A stretch of 64,000 nucleotides of DNA from Streptomyces pseudovenezuelae (lineage in GTDB: Bacteria > Actinomycetota > Actinomycetes > Streptomycetales > Streptomycetaceae). Of the stretch, positions 17,347 to 24,955 are shown piece after piece. The position numbers were made by a program, and so were the translations under genes. Location of the stretch: positions 868,001 through 932,000 of the forward strand of contig NZ_JARXVH010000001.1 in assembly GCF_029892565.1 (NCBI RefSeq), written 5' to 3'. The notes beneath the pieces are model-generated. The model did not search any database and had not been told where the DNA came from. It was given only the letters and a program-made list of their open reading frames with translations. Positions within the stretch are counted from its first letter, which is position 1. Each line of letters begins with the position of its first letter.

Positions 17347-18393
17347 ATGAGACTGACCGACATATCGCTGAACTGGTTGCTTCCGGGCGCCGTACTGCTC
17401 CTGGGCATGCTGGCGGCGGTAGCGGTGCTCGCGCGGAGCAAGCGGTCCGGCGGGGAGCACGCGAAAGACGACTCGTGGGAGCGCAGCGAGGAGCGCCGCA
17501 GGCGCAAGGAGGCCATATACGGCACCGCCTCCTACGTCCTTCTGTTCTGCTGTGCGGCGGTGGCGGCCGCCCTCTCCTTCCGCGGCCTGGTCGGCTTCGG
17601 TGAGGAGAACCTGAGCCTCTCCAACGGCTGGCAGTACCTGGTGCCGTTCGGCCTGGACGGCGCGGCCATGTTCTGCTCCGTCCTCGCGGTGCGCGAGGCC
17701 AGCCACGGTGACGCGGCGCTCGGCTCCCGGATACTGGTGTGGACGTTCGCGGGTGCCGCGGCCTGGTTCAACTGGGTGCACGCGCCCAGGGGCTTGGGCC
17801 ACGACGGTGCCCCGCAGTTCTTCTCCGGCATGTCGCTGTCCGCGGCCGTGCTGTTCGACCGCGCGCTGAAGCAGACCCGCCGGGCCGCGCTGCGCGAGCA
17901 GGGTCTGGTGCCGCGTCCGCTGCCGCAGATCCGTATCGTGCGCTGGCTGCGTGCCCCTCGCGAGACCTACAGGGCCTGGTCGCTGATGCTGCTGGAGAAC
18001 GTGCGCAGCCTGGACGAGGCGGTCGACGAGGTGCGCGAGGACAAGCGGCAGCACGAGCAGAACCGGCTGCGCCGCCGGGAGCAGGACCGTCTGGAGCGCG
18101 CTCAGCTCAAGGCCATCAGCCGGGGCCATCGCGGCTTCGTCGGCCGTGGCGGCGGCAACGGCGGGCGCCAGATGGAGGCCCTGGAGCGGGCGTCCGCCCC
18201 GGCCTCCGCGGAGACCGCCATATCGGCGCCCGAGCCGCTGCCCGTACGCTCACGGCCCTCGCTCCAGCCCGTCCGCAAGTCCGGCTCCGAGTCGTTGACC
18301 GTCGACCTCACCGCGGAGGACGACACAATGGCCCTGCCGCGCCTTGACTCCCTTGAGCGCAAGCTCAAGGACCTGGAGCAGCAGTTCGGTTAG
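17347..18393 (+). CDS. DUF2637 membrane protein
   Basis: A 348-residue protein with an N-terminal membrane helix (about 10-28), a charged loop (SKRSGGEHAKDDSWERSEERRRRKEA) and three further helices (YVLLFCCAAVAAALSFRGL, YLVPFGLDGAAMFCSVLAVRE, ILVWTFAGAAAWFNWVHAP). This helical core with the conserved VPFGLDGAAM segment is the DUF2637/SpdB-like family of actinomycetes, some members of which occur on conjugative plasmids. The C-terminal half is cytoplasmic, highly charged and coiled-coil-like (EDKRQHEQNRLRRREQDRLERA) and ends in a short leucine-zipper-like helix. The function is unknown. The ATG follows AAGGGA. It is followed by a strong terminator shared with the convergent ATPase gene. Confidence 0.85.
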   Translation: MRLTDISLNWLLPGAVLLLGMLAAVAVLARSKRSGGEHAKDDSWERSEERRRRKEAIYGTASYVLLFCCAAVAAALSFRGLVGFGEENLSLSNGWQYLVPFGLDGAAMFCSVLAVREASHGDAALGSRILVWTFAGAAAWFNWVHAPRGLGHDGAPQFFSGMSLSAAVLFDRALKQTRRAALREQGLVPRPLPQIRIVRWLRAPRETYRAWSLMLLENVRSLDEAVDEVREDKRQHEQNRLRRREQDRLERAQLKAISRGHRGFVGRGGGNGGRQMEALERASAPASAETAISAPEPLPVRSRPSLQPVRKSGSESLTVDLTAEDDTMALPRLDSLERKLKDLEQQFG

Positions 18394-18415
18394 CCGAGCG
18401 GGCTCTTGCAACGGC

Positions 18416-18449
18416 AGAAGGGGCGCGACCCACGGGTCGCGCCCCTTCT
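18416..18449. terminator. Bidirectional terminator
   Basis: AGAAGGGGCGCGACCC and GGGTCGCGCCCCTTCT form a perfect 16-bp inverted repeat with 2 bases between the arms. It lies between the convergent DUF2637 and ATP-binding protein genes and can end both transcripts. Confidence 0.85.
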
Positions 18450-18486
18450 CGCGTGTCCGGCTGTGTCAGGCGCGTGCCGGCAGACG

Positions 18487-18972
18487 TCAGGCGGCCTCGG
18501 CGTCGTCCAGTTCGAACCACACCGCCTTGCCCACCCCGTGCGCCCGCACGCCCCAGGCGTCCGCGAGGGACTGCACCAGGACCAGGCCTCTGCCGTGCGT
18601 TCCCTCGTCGGCGCTCGGTACCCGCAGCCTCGGCCGACAGGCCACGAAGTCCCGTACCTCCACCCGCAGTCCGTGCGGTCCGACGGTGGCCGTCAGTACC
18701 GCGTCGTGGTCGGTGTGGATGAGCGCGTTGGTGACGAGCTCGCTGGTGAGCAGCTCCGCTATCTCCGATCGTCCGGGCCTGCCCCACTGCCGCAGCAGTT
18801 CACGCAACGCCCGGCGTGCCTCGGGCACTTCCTTCAGATCGGCGCGCCCGAGTCGGCGCCGAAGCTGCGGAGACTGCGCCTGTTCCATGGCGCCGTCGTC
18901 CTCTTCCTCCACTGTCCTGGCCGAGGAGGCCCCGATCGCCACAGGACCGCCCCCTCGTGCGTACCTCTTCAT
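18487..18972 (-). CDS. RsbW-like ATP-binding regulatory protein (anti-sigma factor type)
   Basis: A 161-residue protein with a GHKL ATPase domain of the HATPase_c_2 kind: VPEARRALRELLRQWG, the N-box ELVTNALIHTDHDA, and GRGLVLVQSLADAWGV as the G-box. Streptomyces has dozens of such proteins; characterised ones act as anti-sigma factors or kinases of anti-anti-sigma factors. The ATG at 18972 is chosen, but a second ATG at 18888 and an upstream GTG preceded by AAGGAGG are possible, so the first 28 residues are uncertain. No partner sigma or antagonist gene is adjacent. It shares an upstream region with the divergent mannosidase gene, where GTCCA-ATCC-TGGAC (19059-19072) is a small dyad. Confidence 0.82.
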   Translation of the reverse strand: MKRYARGGGPVAIGASSARTVEEEDDGAMEQAQSPQLRRRLGRADLKEVPEARRALRELLRQWGRPGRSEIAELLTSELVTNALIHTDHDAVLTATVGPHGLRVEVRDFVACRPRLRVPSADEGTHGRGLVLVQSLADAWGVRAHGVGKAVWFELDDAEAA

Positions 18973-19158
18973 GACCCCCGCCCGCGTGCCGATGTCGGTC
19001 CCCTCCTTGTCGAACACGTTCACGGGGATCCATGCCCTCTGGGACACGCGCCAGTCATGTCCAATCCTGGACGACCAGGTGTTCGGCCACGGACGCGGTC
19101 CCGCCCGTCGGATGGATGACACCCTGGATCGAGCCGTCCGAGCGTCGAGGGAGCCGCC

Positions 19159-22100
19159 GTGCACGACGACCGATTGTTGGTTGAGGCCCGACTGGAGCGC
19201 GCGGTACGGCAGTTCATCTCGCCGGCGCAGTACTCGGTGCGGGTGCCGCTGGCCCTGTCCGTGTGGCATGTGCCCGGCGAGCCGGTGCCGGTGGACCAGG
19301 CGCTGCAGGCCGCCTATGAGCCCTTCACGACCGGGACGGAGTGGGGAAAGCCCTGGTCGACGAGTTGGTTCCGGTTGACCGGGCGGGTACCCGAGGAGTG
19401 GGCGGGGCGTCGGGTCGAGGCGGTGATCGACCCCGGCTTCACCGGCGACGGGCCCGGTTTCCAGGCGGAGGGCCTGCTGTACGACGCCGCGGGCGTCCCC
19501 CTCAAAGGCGTTCACCCGCGCAACCGCCACCTGACCCTCGGCGCCCCGGCGAGCGGAGGCGAACCGGTGCATCTGCTCCTGGAGGCGGCCGCCAATCCGG
19601 CCGTACTGCACGGCTTCGAGCCTACGCGTCTGGGCGACGTACGGACCGCCGGGGATGCGCCCATCTACCGATTCCGGGCTGCCGACCTGGCCGTACTCGA
19701 CGAAGCCGTGTGGCAGTTGGGCCTCGACATCGAGGTGCTCTCGGAGCTGATGCACGAGCTGCCGATGGACCGGGCGCGGCGGCACGAGGTGCTGCGCGCC
19801 CTGGAGGACATGCTCGACACACTGGATCTGCACGACGTCTCCGGTACGGCGCAGGCGGCCCGTGCGGCGCTCGCGGAGGTGCTGTCCCGGCCGGCGTCGG
19901 CGAGCGCGCACCGGGTCTTCGCGACCGGGCACGCGCACATCGACTCGGCCTGGCTGTGGCCGCTGCGCGAGACGGTCCGCAAGGCCTCCCGCACCTTCGC
20001 CAACGTCACGGCGCTCGCCGCCGACTACCCCGAGCTGGTCTTCTCCTGCTCGCAGGCCCAGCAGTACGCGTGGGTGAAGGAGCACCAGCCGCACATCTGG
20101 GAGCGGATCAGGAAGGCCGTGCGGGAGGGCAACTGGGCTCCCGTGGGCTCGATGTGGGTCGAGTCGGACGCCAACATGCCGGGCGGCGAGGCGCTCGCCC
20201 GGCAGCTCGTGCACGGGAAGCGGTTCTTCGTCGAGGAGCTCGGCACCGAGACCGAGGAGGTCTGGTTGCCGGACTCCTTCGGCTACACGGCCGCCTTCCC
20301 ACAGCTCGCGAAACTGGCCGGAATCCGTTGGTTCCTGACCCAGAAGCTGAGCTGGAACCAGTCGAACCGGATGCCTCACCACACTTTCTGGTGGGAGGGC
20401 ATCGACGGCACCCGCGTCTTCACCCACTTCCCGCCGGTCGACACGTACAACTCGCAACTGCACGGTCGCGAACTCGCGCACGCGGAGCGCAACTTCGCCG
20501 ACAAGGGCCGTGCGACCCGCTCGCTGGTCCCCTTCGGCTGGGGCGACGGCGGTGGCGGTCCGACCCGCGAGATGCTGGAGAAGGCACGGCGGTTGCGCTC
20601 CCTGGAGGGCTCACCGCGGGTCACGGTCGAGAAGCCGTCCGCCTTCTTCGCCGCCGCCGAGGAGGAGTACGGTCCCCAGGCGCCGGTGTGGTCGGGCGAG
20701 CTGTACCTGGAGCTGCACCGGGCCACCTACACCACCCAGGCCAAGACCAAGCAGGGCAACCGTCGCTCCGAACACGCCCTGCGCGAGGCCGAGTTGTGGT
20801 GTGCGACGGCTGCGGTGCGCGATCCCTCGTACGCCTACCCGTACGACGCGCTGGACCGGCTGTGGAAGACGGTGCTGCTGCACCAGTTCCACGACATCCT
20901 GCCCGGGTCGTCGATCGCGTGGGTGCACCGGGAGGCACGCGAGACGTACGCACGCGTGCTGGCGGAGGTGGAGGAGATCACGGCAGGAGCGGTTACCGCA
21001 CTGGGATCAGGCGGGCCGACCGTCTTCAACGCCTCGCCGTACGCGCGCACGGAGGTCGTGGGGGACGGTCTCGTGACCGTGCCGGGGCTGGGCAGTGCGC
21101 CGGTGCCGGAAACGGCGGACGAGAGCGTCCGGGCCCGACGGGACGGCGGCACCCACGTGTTGGAGAACTCCCGGCTCCGGGTCACCGTGGACGCGCGGGG
21201 TCTGCTCACCTCGGTCCGGGACCTGCGCGCCGACCGCGAGGTGCTGTCCGCTCCCGGCAACCTCCTCCAGCTGCACCCCGACCACCCCAATGCCTGGGAC
21301 GCCTGGGACATCGACCGGCACTACCGGCGCCGGCACACCGACCTGACGGACGTCGAGTCGGTGGAGCTGGTGTCGGACGGGCCGCTGCTGGCGGCGGTGC
21401 GGGTGACGCGGACGTTCGGGACGTCGCGGATCACACAGGAGATCCGGCTGGCCGCGGGCGGCCGCCGGGTGGACGTCGTCACGGACGTCGACTGGCAGGA
21501 GTCGGAGAAGGTGCTCAAGGCCGCCTTCCCGATCGACGTGCACGCCGAACGCTCCACCGCGGAGATCCAGTTCGGGCACGTCCACCGTCCCACGCACGCC
21601 AACACGTCCTGGGACGCGGCCCGTTTCGAGATCTGCGCGCACCGCTGGATCCGGGTCGCGGAGGAGGGGTACGGCGTCGCGGTCCTCAACGACTCGACGT
21701 ACGGCCACGACGTGACCCGCAGTCCGCACGCCGACGGCCTCGGCACGACCGTACGCCTGACCCTGCTGCGCGCCCCGCACAGCCCGGACCCGGAGACGGA
21801 CCTGGGCCACCACCGGCTCACCTACGCCCTGTTGCCCGGCGGGGACATCGTGCACGCGGTCGCCGAAGGGCTGGCGCTGAACCTGCCGCTGCGGGTGGCC
21901 GAGGGACCGGTCGTGGCGCCACTCGTACAGATCGACCACCCGGCCGTGACCGTCGAGTCGGTCAAGCTCGCGGAGGACCGCAGCGGCGATGTGGTGGTCC
22001 GGCTCTACGAGTCCCGGGGCGGCCGGGCACGGGCCACGCTGAACGCCGGGTTCCCGGTGAGCCGGGCAGAGGTGACGGATCTGCTGGAACGGCCACTGCA

Positions 22101-22167
22101 CGAGAGCGACTTGACCTTCGAACTGCGGCCGTTCCAGATCCTCACCCTGCGACTGCGCCCGGAGTGA
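19159..22167 (+). CDS. Alpha-mannosidase, glycoside hydrolase family 38
   Basis: A 1002-residue cytosolic-type enzyme with no signal peptide. The GH38 catalytic domain begins near residue 253 with ATGHAHIDSAWLWPLRET, whose His and Asp bind zinc, and includes ESDANMPGGEALARQLVHGKRFF and EVWLPDSFGYTAAFPQ, where the Asp after Pro (near 371) is the expected nucleophile. HQFHDILPGSSIAWVHREA supplies another metal ligand region. A beta-rich C-terminal part covers about 620-1000. The enzyme releases alpha-mannose from glycans or oligosaccharides. The GTG start is preceded by GAGGGAG. It is monocistronic, without sugar transport genes at its side, and the short region before it is shared with the RsbW-like gene. 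Confidence 0.92.
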   Translation: MHDDRLLVEARLERAVRQFISPAQYSVRVPLALSVWHVPGEPVPVDQALQAAYEPFTTGTEWGKPWSTSWFRLTGRVPEEWAGRRVEAVIDPGFTGDGPGFQAEGLLYDAAGVPLKGVHPRNRHLTLGAPASGGEPVHLLLEAAANPAVLHGFEPTRLGDVRTAGDAPIYRFRAADLAVLDEAVWQLGLDIEVLSELMHELPMDRARRHEVLRALEDMLDTLDLHDVSGTAQAARAALAEVLSRPASASAHRVFATGHAHIDSAWLWPLRETVRKASRTFANVTALAADYPELVFSCSQAQQYAWVKEHQPHIWERIRKAVREGNWAPVGSMWVESDANMPGGEALARQLVHGKRFFVEELGTETEEVWLPDSFGYTAAFPQLAKLAGIRWFLTQKLSWNQSNRMPHHTFWWEGIDGTRVFTHFPPVDTYNSQLHGRELAHAERNFADKGRATRSLVPFGWGDGGGGPTREMLEKARRLRSLEGSPRVTVEKPSAFFAAAEEEYGPQAPVWSGELYLELHRATYTTQAKTKQGNRRSEHALREAELWCATAAVRDPSYAYPYDALDRLWKTVLLHQFHDILPGSSIAWVHREARETYARVLAEVEEITAGAVTALGSGGPTVFNASPYARTEVVGDGLVTVPGLGSAPVPETADESVRARRDGGTHVLENSRLRVTVDARGLLTSVRDLRADREVLSAPGNLLQLHPDHPNAWDAWDIDRHYRRRHTDLTDVESVELVSDGPLLAAVRVTRTFGTSRITQEIRLAAGGRRVDVVTDVDWQESEKVLKAAFPIDVHAERSTAEIQFGHVHRPTHANTSWDAARFEICAHRWIRVAEEGYGVAVLNDSTYGHDVTRSPHADGLGTTVRLTLLRAPHSPDPETDLGHHRLTYALLPGGDIVHAVAEGLALNLPLRVAEGPVVAPLVQIDHPAVTVESVKLAEDRSGDVVVRLYESRGGRARATLNAGFPVSRAEVTDLLERPLHESDLTFELRPFQILTLRLRPE

Positions 22168-22190
22168 CTGCTTCCTGGCCTACTTCTTGC

Positions 22191-22661
22191 CTACTTCTTG
22201 GCCAGGCCCTTCTCGCCGATGTGGTAGATCTCGCGGGTGTCGCGAGTGATGTCGACGACGAGCTTGGTCGAGGTGTCCTTGCTCCAGTTGAGGGTGACCA
22301 CGGCCTCCGTGTACTTCTTCGTGGAGCCGTTGTCGGTGACCTTCCAGGAGAGCGGGACGTTCTGGGCGCGCAGGACGCCGTCGGCGTGCTCCTTGTCCTC
22401 CCAGGCGGCCAGTTCCTTCTGGTAGGCGGCGGACAGGTAGTGCTCCCGCAGCGCGTCACGGAGGTCGCCGCTGCCCTCGTCGGTCACGGCGTCGATGTAG
22501 GCGCCGTAGAAGTCGGCGATGCGGGTGACGTTGTCGGACGGCGTCCCGCTGACGCTGTGCGGCGCTCCGGCGGAGGCCTGGGCGGTGGCGCCGAGGCCGA
22601 GGGCCAGGGCGAGGCCCGCGGCCACGGCGGAACGGCGGGCGATGCTCTTCTTGCTGCTCAT
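22191..22661 (-). CDS. Small secreted protein of unknown function
   Basis: A 156-residue protein with a clear Sec signal peptide: positively charged start (MSSKKSIARRS), hydrophobic core (AVAAGLALALGLGAT) and cleavage near AQASA-GA at about residue 31. The mature part is about 125 residues of mixed helix and strand with conserved-looking SRTP-like turns (FYGAYIDAVTDEG, EHYLSAAYQKELAAWEDKEHADG, LVVDITRDTREIYHI) and no cysteine. I do not recognise a named family. GGGGAAAC precedes the ATG. An 11-bp tandem duplication (22178-22199) covers the stop codon and repeats it just downstream. It is followed, in the opposite sense, by the mannosidase gene. Confidence 0.78.
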   Translation of the reverse strand: MSSKKSIARRSAVAAGLALALGLGATAQASAGAPHSVSGTPSDNVTRIADFYGAYIDAVTDEGSGDLRDALREHYLSAAYQKELAAWEDKEHADGVLRAQNVPLSWKVTDNGSTKKYTEAVVTLNWSKDTSTKLVVDITRDTREIYHIGEKGLAKK

Positions 22662-22732
22662 GTCTGTTTCCCCGTTTTTTGGTCGTGCGTCGCTGATCGT
22701 GCTGTCTGTGCTGCGTGTGCGATGAGAGGTGC

Positions 22733-22771
22733 GGGGCCGCCCGCCCGACCCCCGTGCGGGAGGGCGGCCCC
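22733..22771 (-). terminator. Hairpin terminator
   Basis: GGGGCCGCCC and GGGCGGCCCC are perfect 10-bp arms, and inner CCC/GGG pairs can extend the stem. It starts 16 nt after the stop codon of the leftward gene at 22787-23401 and should separate it from the next secreted-protein gene. Confidence 0.7.
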
Positions 22772-22786
22772 GGTCTGTGGCGGCGG

Positions 22787-23401
22787 TCAGTGGAGCTTGT
22801 TGACCGCCGTGACGGTGGTCTTCTTGAAGGCCTTCACGGGCGCGCCGGTGAAGTCGCCCATCTGGGCCCAGTTCACGACCGTGACCGTGGTCCCGTCCCG
22901 GCCGACCGAGACGAGACGGACGTCGCTGGCCCCCCAGGACGCCTCGGTGTGCACGCCGTACACATGGGCGCCCTCTTCGACGGCCACCGTCCCGTAGTCC
23001 TTGCCGAAGGCCTCGAAGTCCGGGTCGGCCGCAAGCCGCGTCGGGCAGGACTTGAGGTCCTTGTTCAGCTTCGAGACCAGGGCCTTGGCCGCCTTGGTGT
23101 TGGCCAGGGTGACGGTGATCTGGCGGGCGTTCGTGTCGAGGTCGGTCCGGAAGTCGCGGTGCCAGGCGTTCTTCTGGCCGGGCAGTGCCCGCAGGCAGGT
23201 GTCCCAGCTCGTCTCCTCCGGCACCCCGGCGGTGACCTTGTCGGCCGTCCAGGACGAGGAGGAGTGCGGCGGCAGGTCCTTGGCCGCGAGGAAGCCGGGC
23301 GCCTTCGGAGCGGCGCTCGCCGGTGCGGCGAGTCCGGTGCCGAGAGCGAGACCCGCGATGGCGAGTACGGTGAGCGCGCCGGCTCTGGTGCGCTTGGGCA
23401 T
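22787..23401 (-). CDS. Secreted protein of unknown function
   Basis: A 204-residue protein with a Sec signal peptide (MPKRTRAGALTVLAIAGLALGTGLAAPASA, cleavage after about residue 30). The mature domain has two Cys (WDTCLRALPG and LKSCPTRLA) able to form one disulfide, and a curved-sheet pattern with DFEAFGKDYGTVAVEEGAHVYGVHTEA. The size and layout resemble the sensor-type exported domains found on some actinobacterial kinases and lipoproteins, but this is only an impression. GGGGGACACC precedes the ATG. It is divergent from the membrane HTH regulator, with repeated motifs between them, so that regulator is its most likely controller. Confidence 0.78.
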   Translation of the reverse strand: MPKRTRAGALTVLAIAGLALGTGLAAPASAAPKAPGFLAAKDLPPHSSSSWTADKVTAGVPEETSWDTCLRALPGQKNAWHRDFRTDLDTNARQITVTLANTKAAKALVSKLNKDLKSCPTRLAADPDFEAFGKDYGTVAVEEGAHVYGVHTEASWGASDVRLVSVGRDGTTVTVVNWAQMGDFTGAPVKAFKKTTVTAVNKLH

Positions 23402-23537
23402 GGGTGTCCCCCGTGGATGAGTGCATGGGTGTCGGTGTCGTACCGGAGGCGGTTGGTCGGTCCGGCCCTGGTCGGTGCGACACCAGAAGCATCGGCCGTC
23501 CCTGCGGCCGGCTGCAACAGCCGACGCCGGATGCGCC

Positions 23538-23610
23538 GGGATGGAACCATCCCAGCCCATCTGACGTGCAGGTATATGGAGTGCCTGGGATACGGGTCCG
23601 AGCCTGGGAT
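23538..23610. promoter_or_regulatory. Repeated motifs between the secreted protein and HTH regulator genes
   Basis: GGGATGG-AA-CCATCCC (23538-23553) is a perfect 16-bp palindrome. GCCTGGGAT occurs twice in direct order (23583-23591 and 23602-23610), and the inverse ATCCCAG lies at 23549-23555. A TATATG at about 23573 could be part of a -10. The set lies within the 231-nt divergent region and looks like an operator array for the adjacent HTH protein. Confidence 0.45.
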
Positions 23611-23632
23611 CCGAGAAAACGACGGGGGTACG

Positions 23633-24922
23633 GTGTCGACTGGGGACGACGTCGAGGAGTTCGCGGCGCTGCTGCGTCTGCTGAAGGCGCGCACGGACCG
23701 GAGCTACGGCTCGCTGGCCCGCCGGCTGAGCATGAACACCTCCACGCTGCACCGCTACTGCGCGGGCGAAGCGGTGCCGACGGACTTCGCTCCGGTGGAG
23801 CGGTTCGCCGCCTTCTGCGATGCGACGCCCAAGGAGCGGCACGAACTGCACCGCCTGTGGCTGCTCGCCGTGGCGGCCCGGCAGCGCCCGCGGGCCGTCG
23901 GACCGGCGTGGGCCAAGGACGCGGACGAGGTGGTGAACGCCGAGGGCGGTTTGCCCGGGCCCGCTTCCGCCCCCGCGTCGGCCCACCCCTGGTACCGCCG
24001 GCGCCGCATCCTGGTCGGCGCCGCCGCGGCCTCCGTCCTGATGCTCACGCTGGGCAGCCTGTCCGCCCTCTCGGACGACCGTCCTCCGGCCGACCACGCG
24101 GCCGGTACGCCGAACACGTCCGGCACGACGGAGGGCGGCGCCTCCACCCACTCGTCGGCCGCGAGCAAGAGCCCCTCCCCCAGCCGCTCCGCCTCGGCAT
24201 CGCCGTCGTCCGGCAAGAAGAGCTCGGCGACCCCGACGCCCAAGAAGGGCCCGGCGGGCGGGCAGAGCAGCGCGCCGACCGTCGGCGGCAGCGGCACGCC
24301 CCTGACCTGGACGGCCGACGACCAGATCTGGGAAGGCGGCTGCGGGCACGACTACGTCATCGACAAGCCGATCACGGAGGTGCCCCCGCCGCCGGTCCAG
24401 CAGGACGCCGGGGCGTGGGCGGCGACGCAGGGCGCGGTGCACGGGTACAAGACCAAGGTGCAGATCTCGGTGCAGGGGCGGTCGTCGACTGCGGTGGTCC
24501 TCGAAGCGCTGCGGGTCCGGGTCGTCGGCCGCGCCGCCCCGATCGCCGGCAACGACTACGCCATGGACCAGGGCTGCGGCGGCGGACTCACGCCCCGCTA
24601 CTTCGACGTGAACCTCGACAAGGACCGCCCCATCGCCCGCGCGCACGCCGGCAACGACACCGGGACGCCCATCCCGGCGGTGAAGTTCCCGTACAAGGTC
24701 TCGGCCCAGGACCCCGAGGTGCTGCTGGTCACGGCGACGACCCAGACCTGCGACTGCAACTGGTACCTGGAGCTGGACTGGTCCTCCCAGGGCCGCACCG
24801 GCACCGTCCGCATCGACGACCACGGCCAGCCGTTCCGCACCAGCAGCACCAAGGGCCGGCCGCGCTACTGGTACGGGACGAACGACTCCGGCGCGCGGGC
24901 GTGGGTGCCGTACAACAGCTAG
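23633..24922 (+). CDS. Membrane-spanning HTH regulator with exported C-terminal domain
   Basis: A 429-residue protein with an unusual layout. Residues 1-80 form an XRE/Cro-type helix-turn-helix module of the kind found in Streptomyces regulators (EFAALLRLLKARTDRSYGSLARRLSMNTSTLHRYCAGEAVPTDFAPVERFAAFCDA). One membrane helix lies near 124-142 (ILVGAAAASVLMLTLGSLS), followed by a Ser/Thr/Pro/Lys linker. Residues from about 220 to the end form an outside domain with paired cysteines (GGCGHDY, QGCGGG, TCDCNW) and many Trp/Tyr residues. It resembles a one-component transmembrane regulator that senses an outside signal. The GTG start follows GGGGG. It is divergent from a secreted-protein gene and flanked by palindromes. 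The ligand is unknown. Confidence 0.8.
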   Translation: MSTGDDVEEFAALLRLLKARTDRSYGSLARRLSMNTSTLHRYCAGEAVPTDFAPVERFAAFCDATPKERHELHRLWLLAVAARQRPRAVGPAWAKDADEVVNAEGGLPGPASAPASAHPWYRRRRILVGAAAASVLMLTLGSLSALSDDRPPADHAAGTPNTSGTTEGGASTHSSAASKSPSPSRSASASPSSGKKSSATPTPKKGPAGGQSSAPTVGGSGTPLTWTADDQIWEGGCGHDYVIDKPITEVPPPPVQQDAGAWAATQGAVHGYKTKVQISVQGRSSTAVVLEALRVRVVGRAAPIAGNDYAMDQGCGGGLTPRYFDVNLDKDRPIARAHAGNDTGTPIPAVKFPYKVSAQDPEVLLVTATTQTCDCNWYLELDWSSQGRTGTVRIDDHGQPFRTSSTKGRPRYWYGTNDSGARAWVPYNS

Positions 24923-24955
24923 GACCCATCCGCGCGACCCCGAGGGCGACCCCCC

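Noticed and set aside
17205..17603. A 132-codon rightward frame in the DUF2637 leader
   Set aside because: It continues out of phase under the DUF2637 gene and its start has no ribosome binding site.
22178..22199. Tandem 11-bp duplication over the stop codon of the secreted protein gene
   Set aside because: Only two units, creating a second stop just downstream; it looks like a small slippage event without clear effect.
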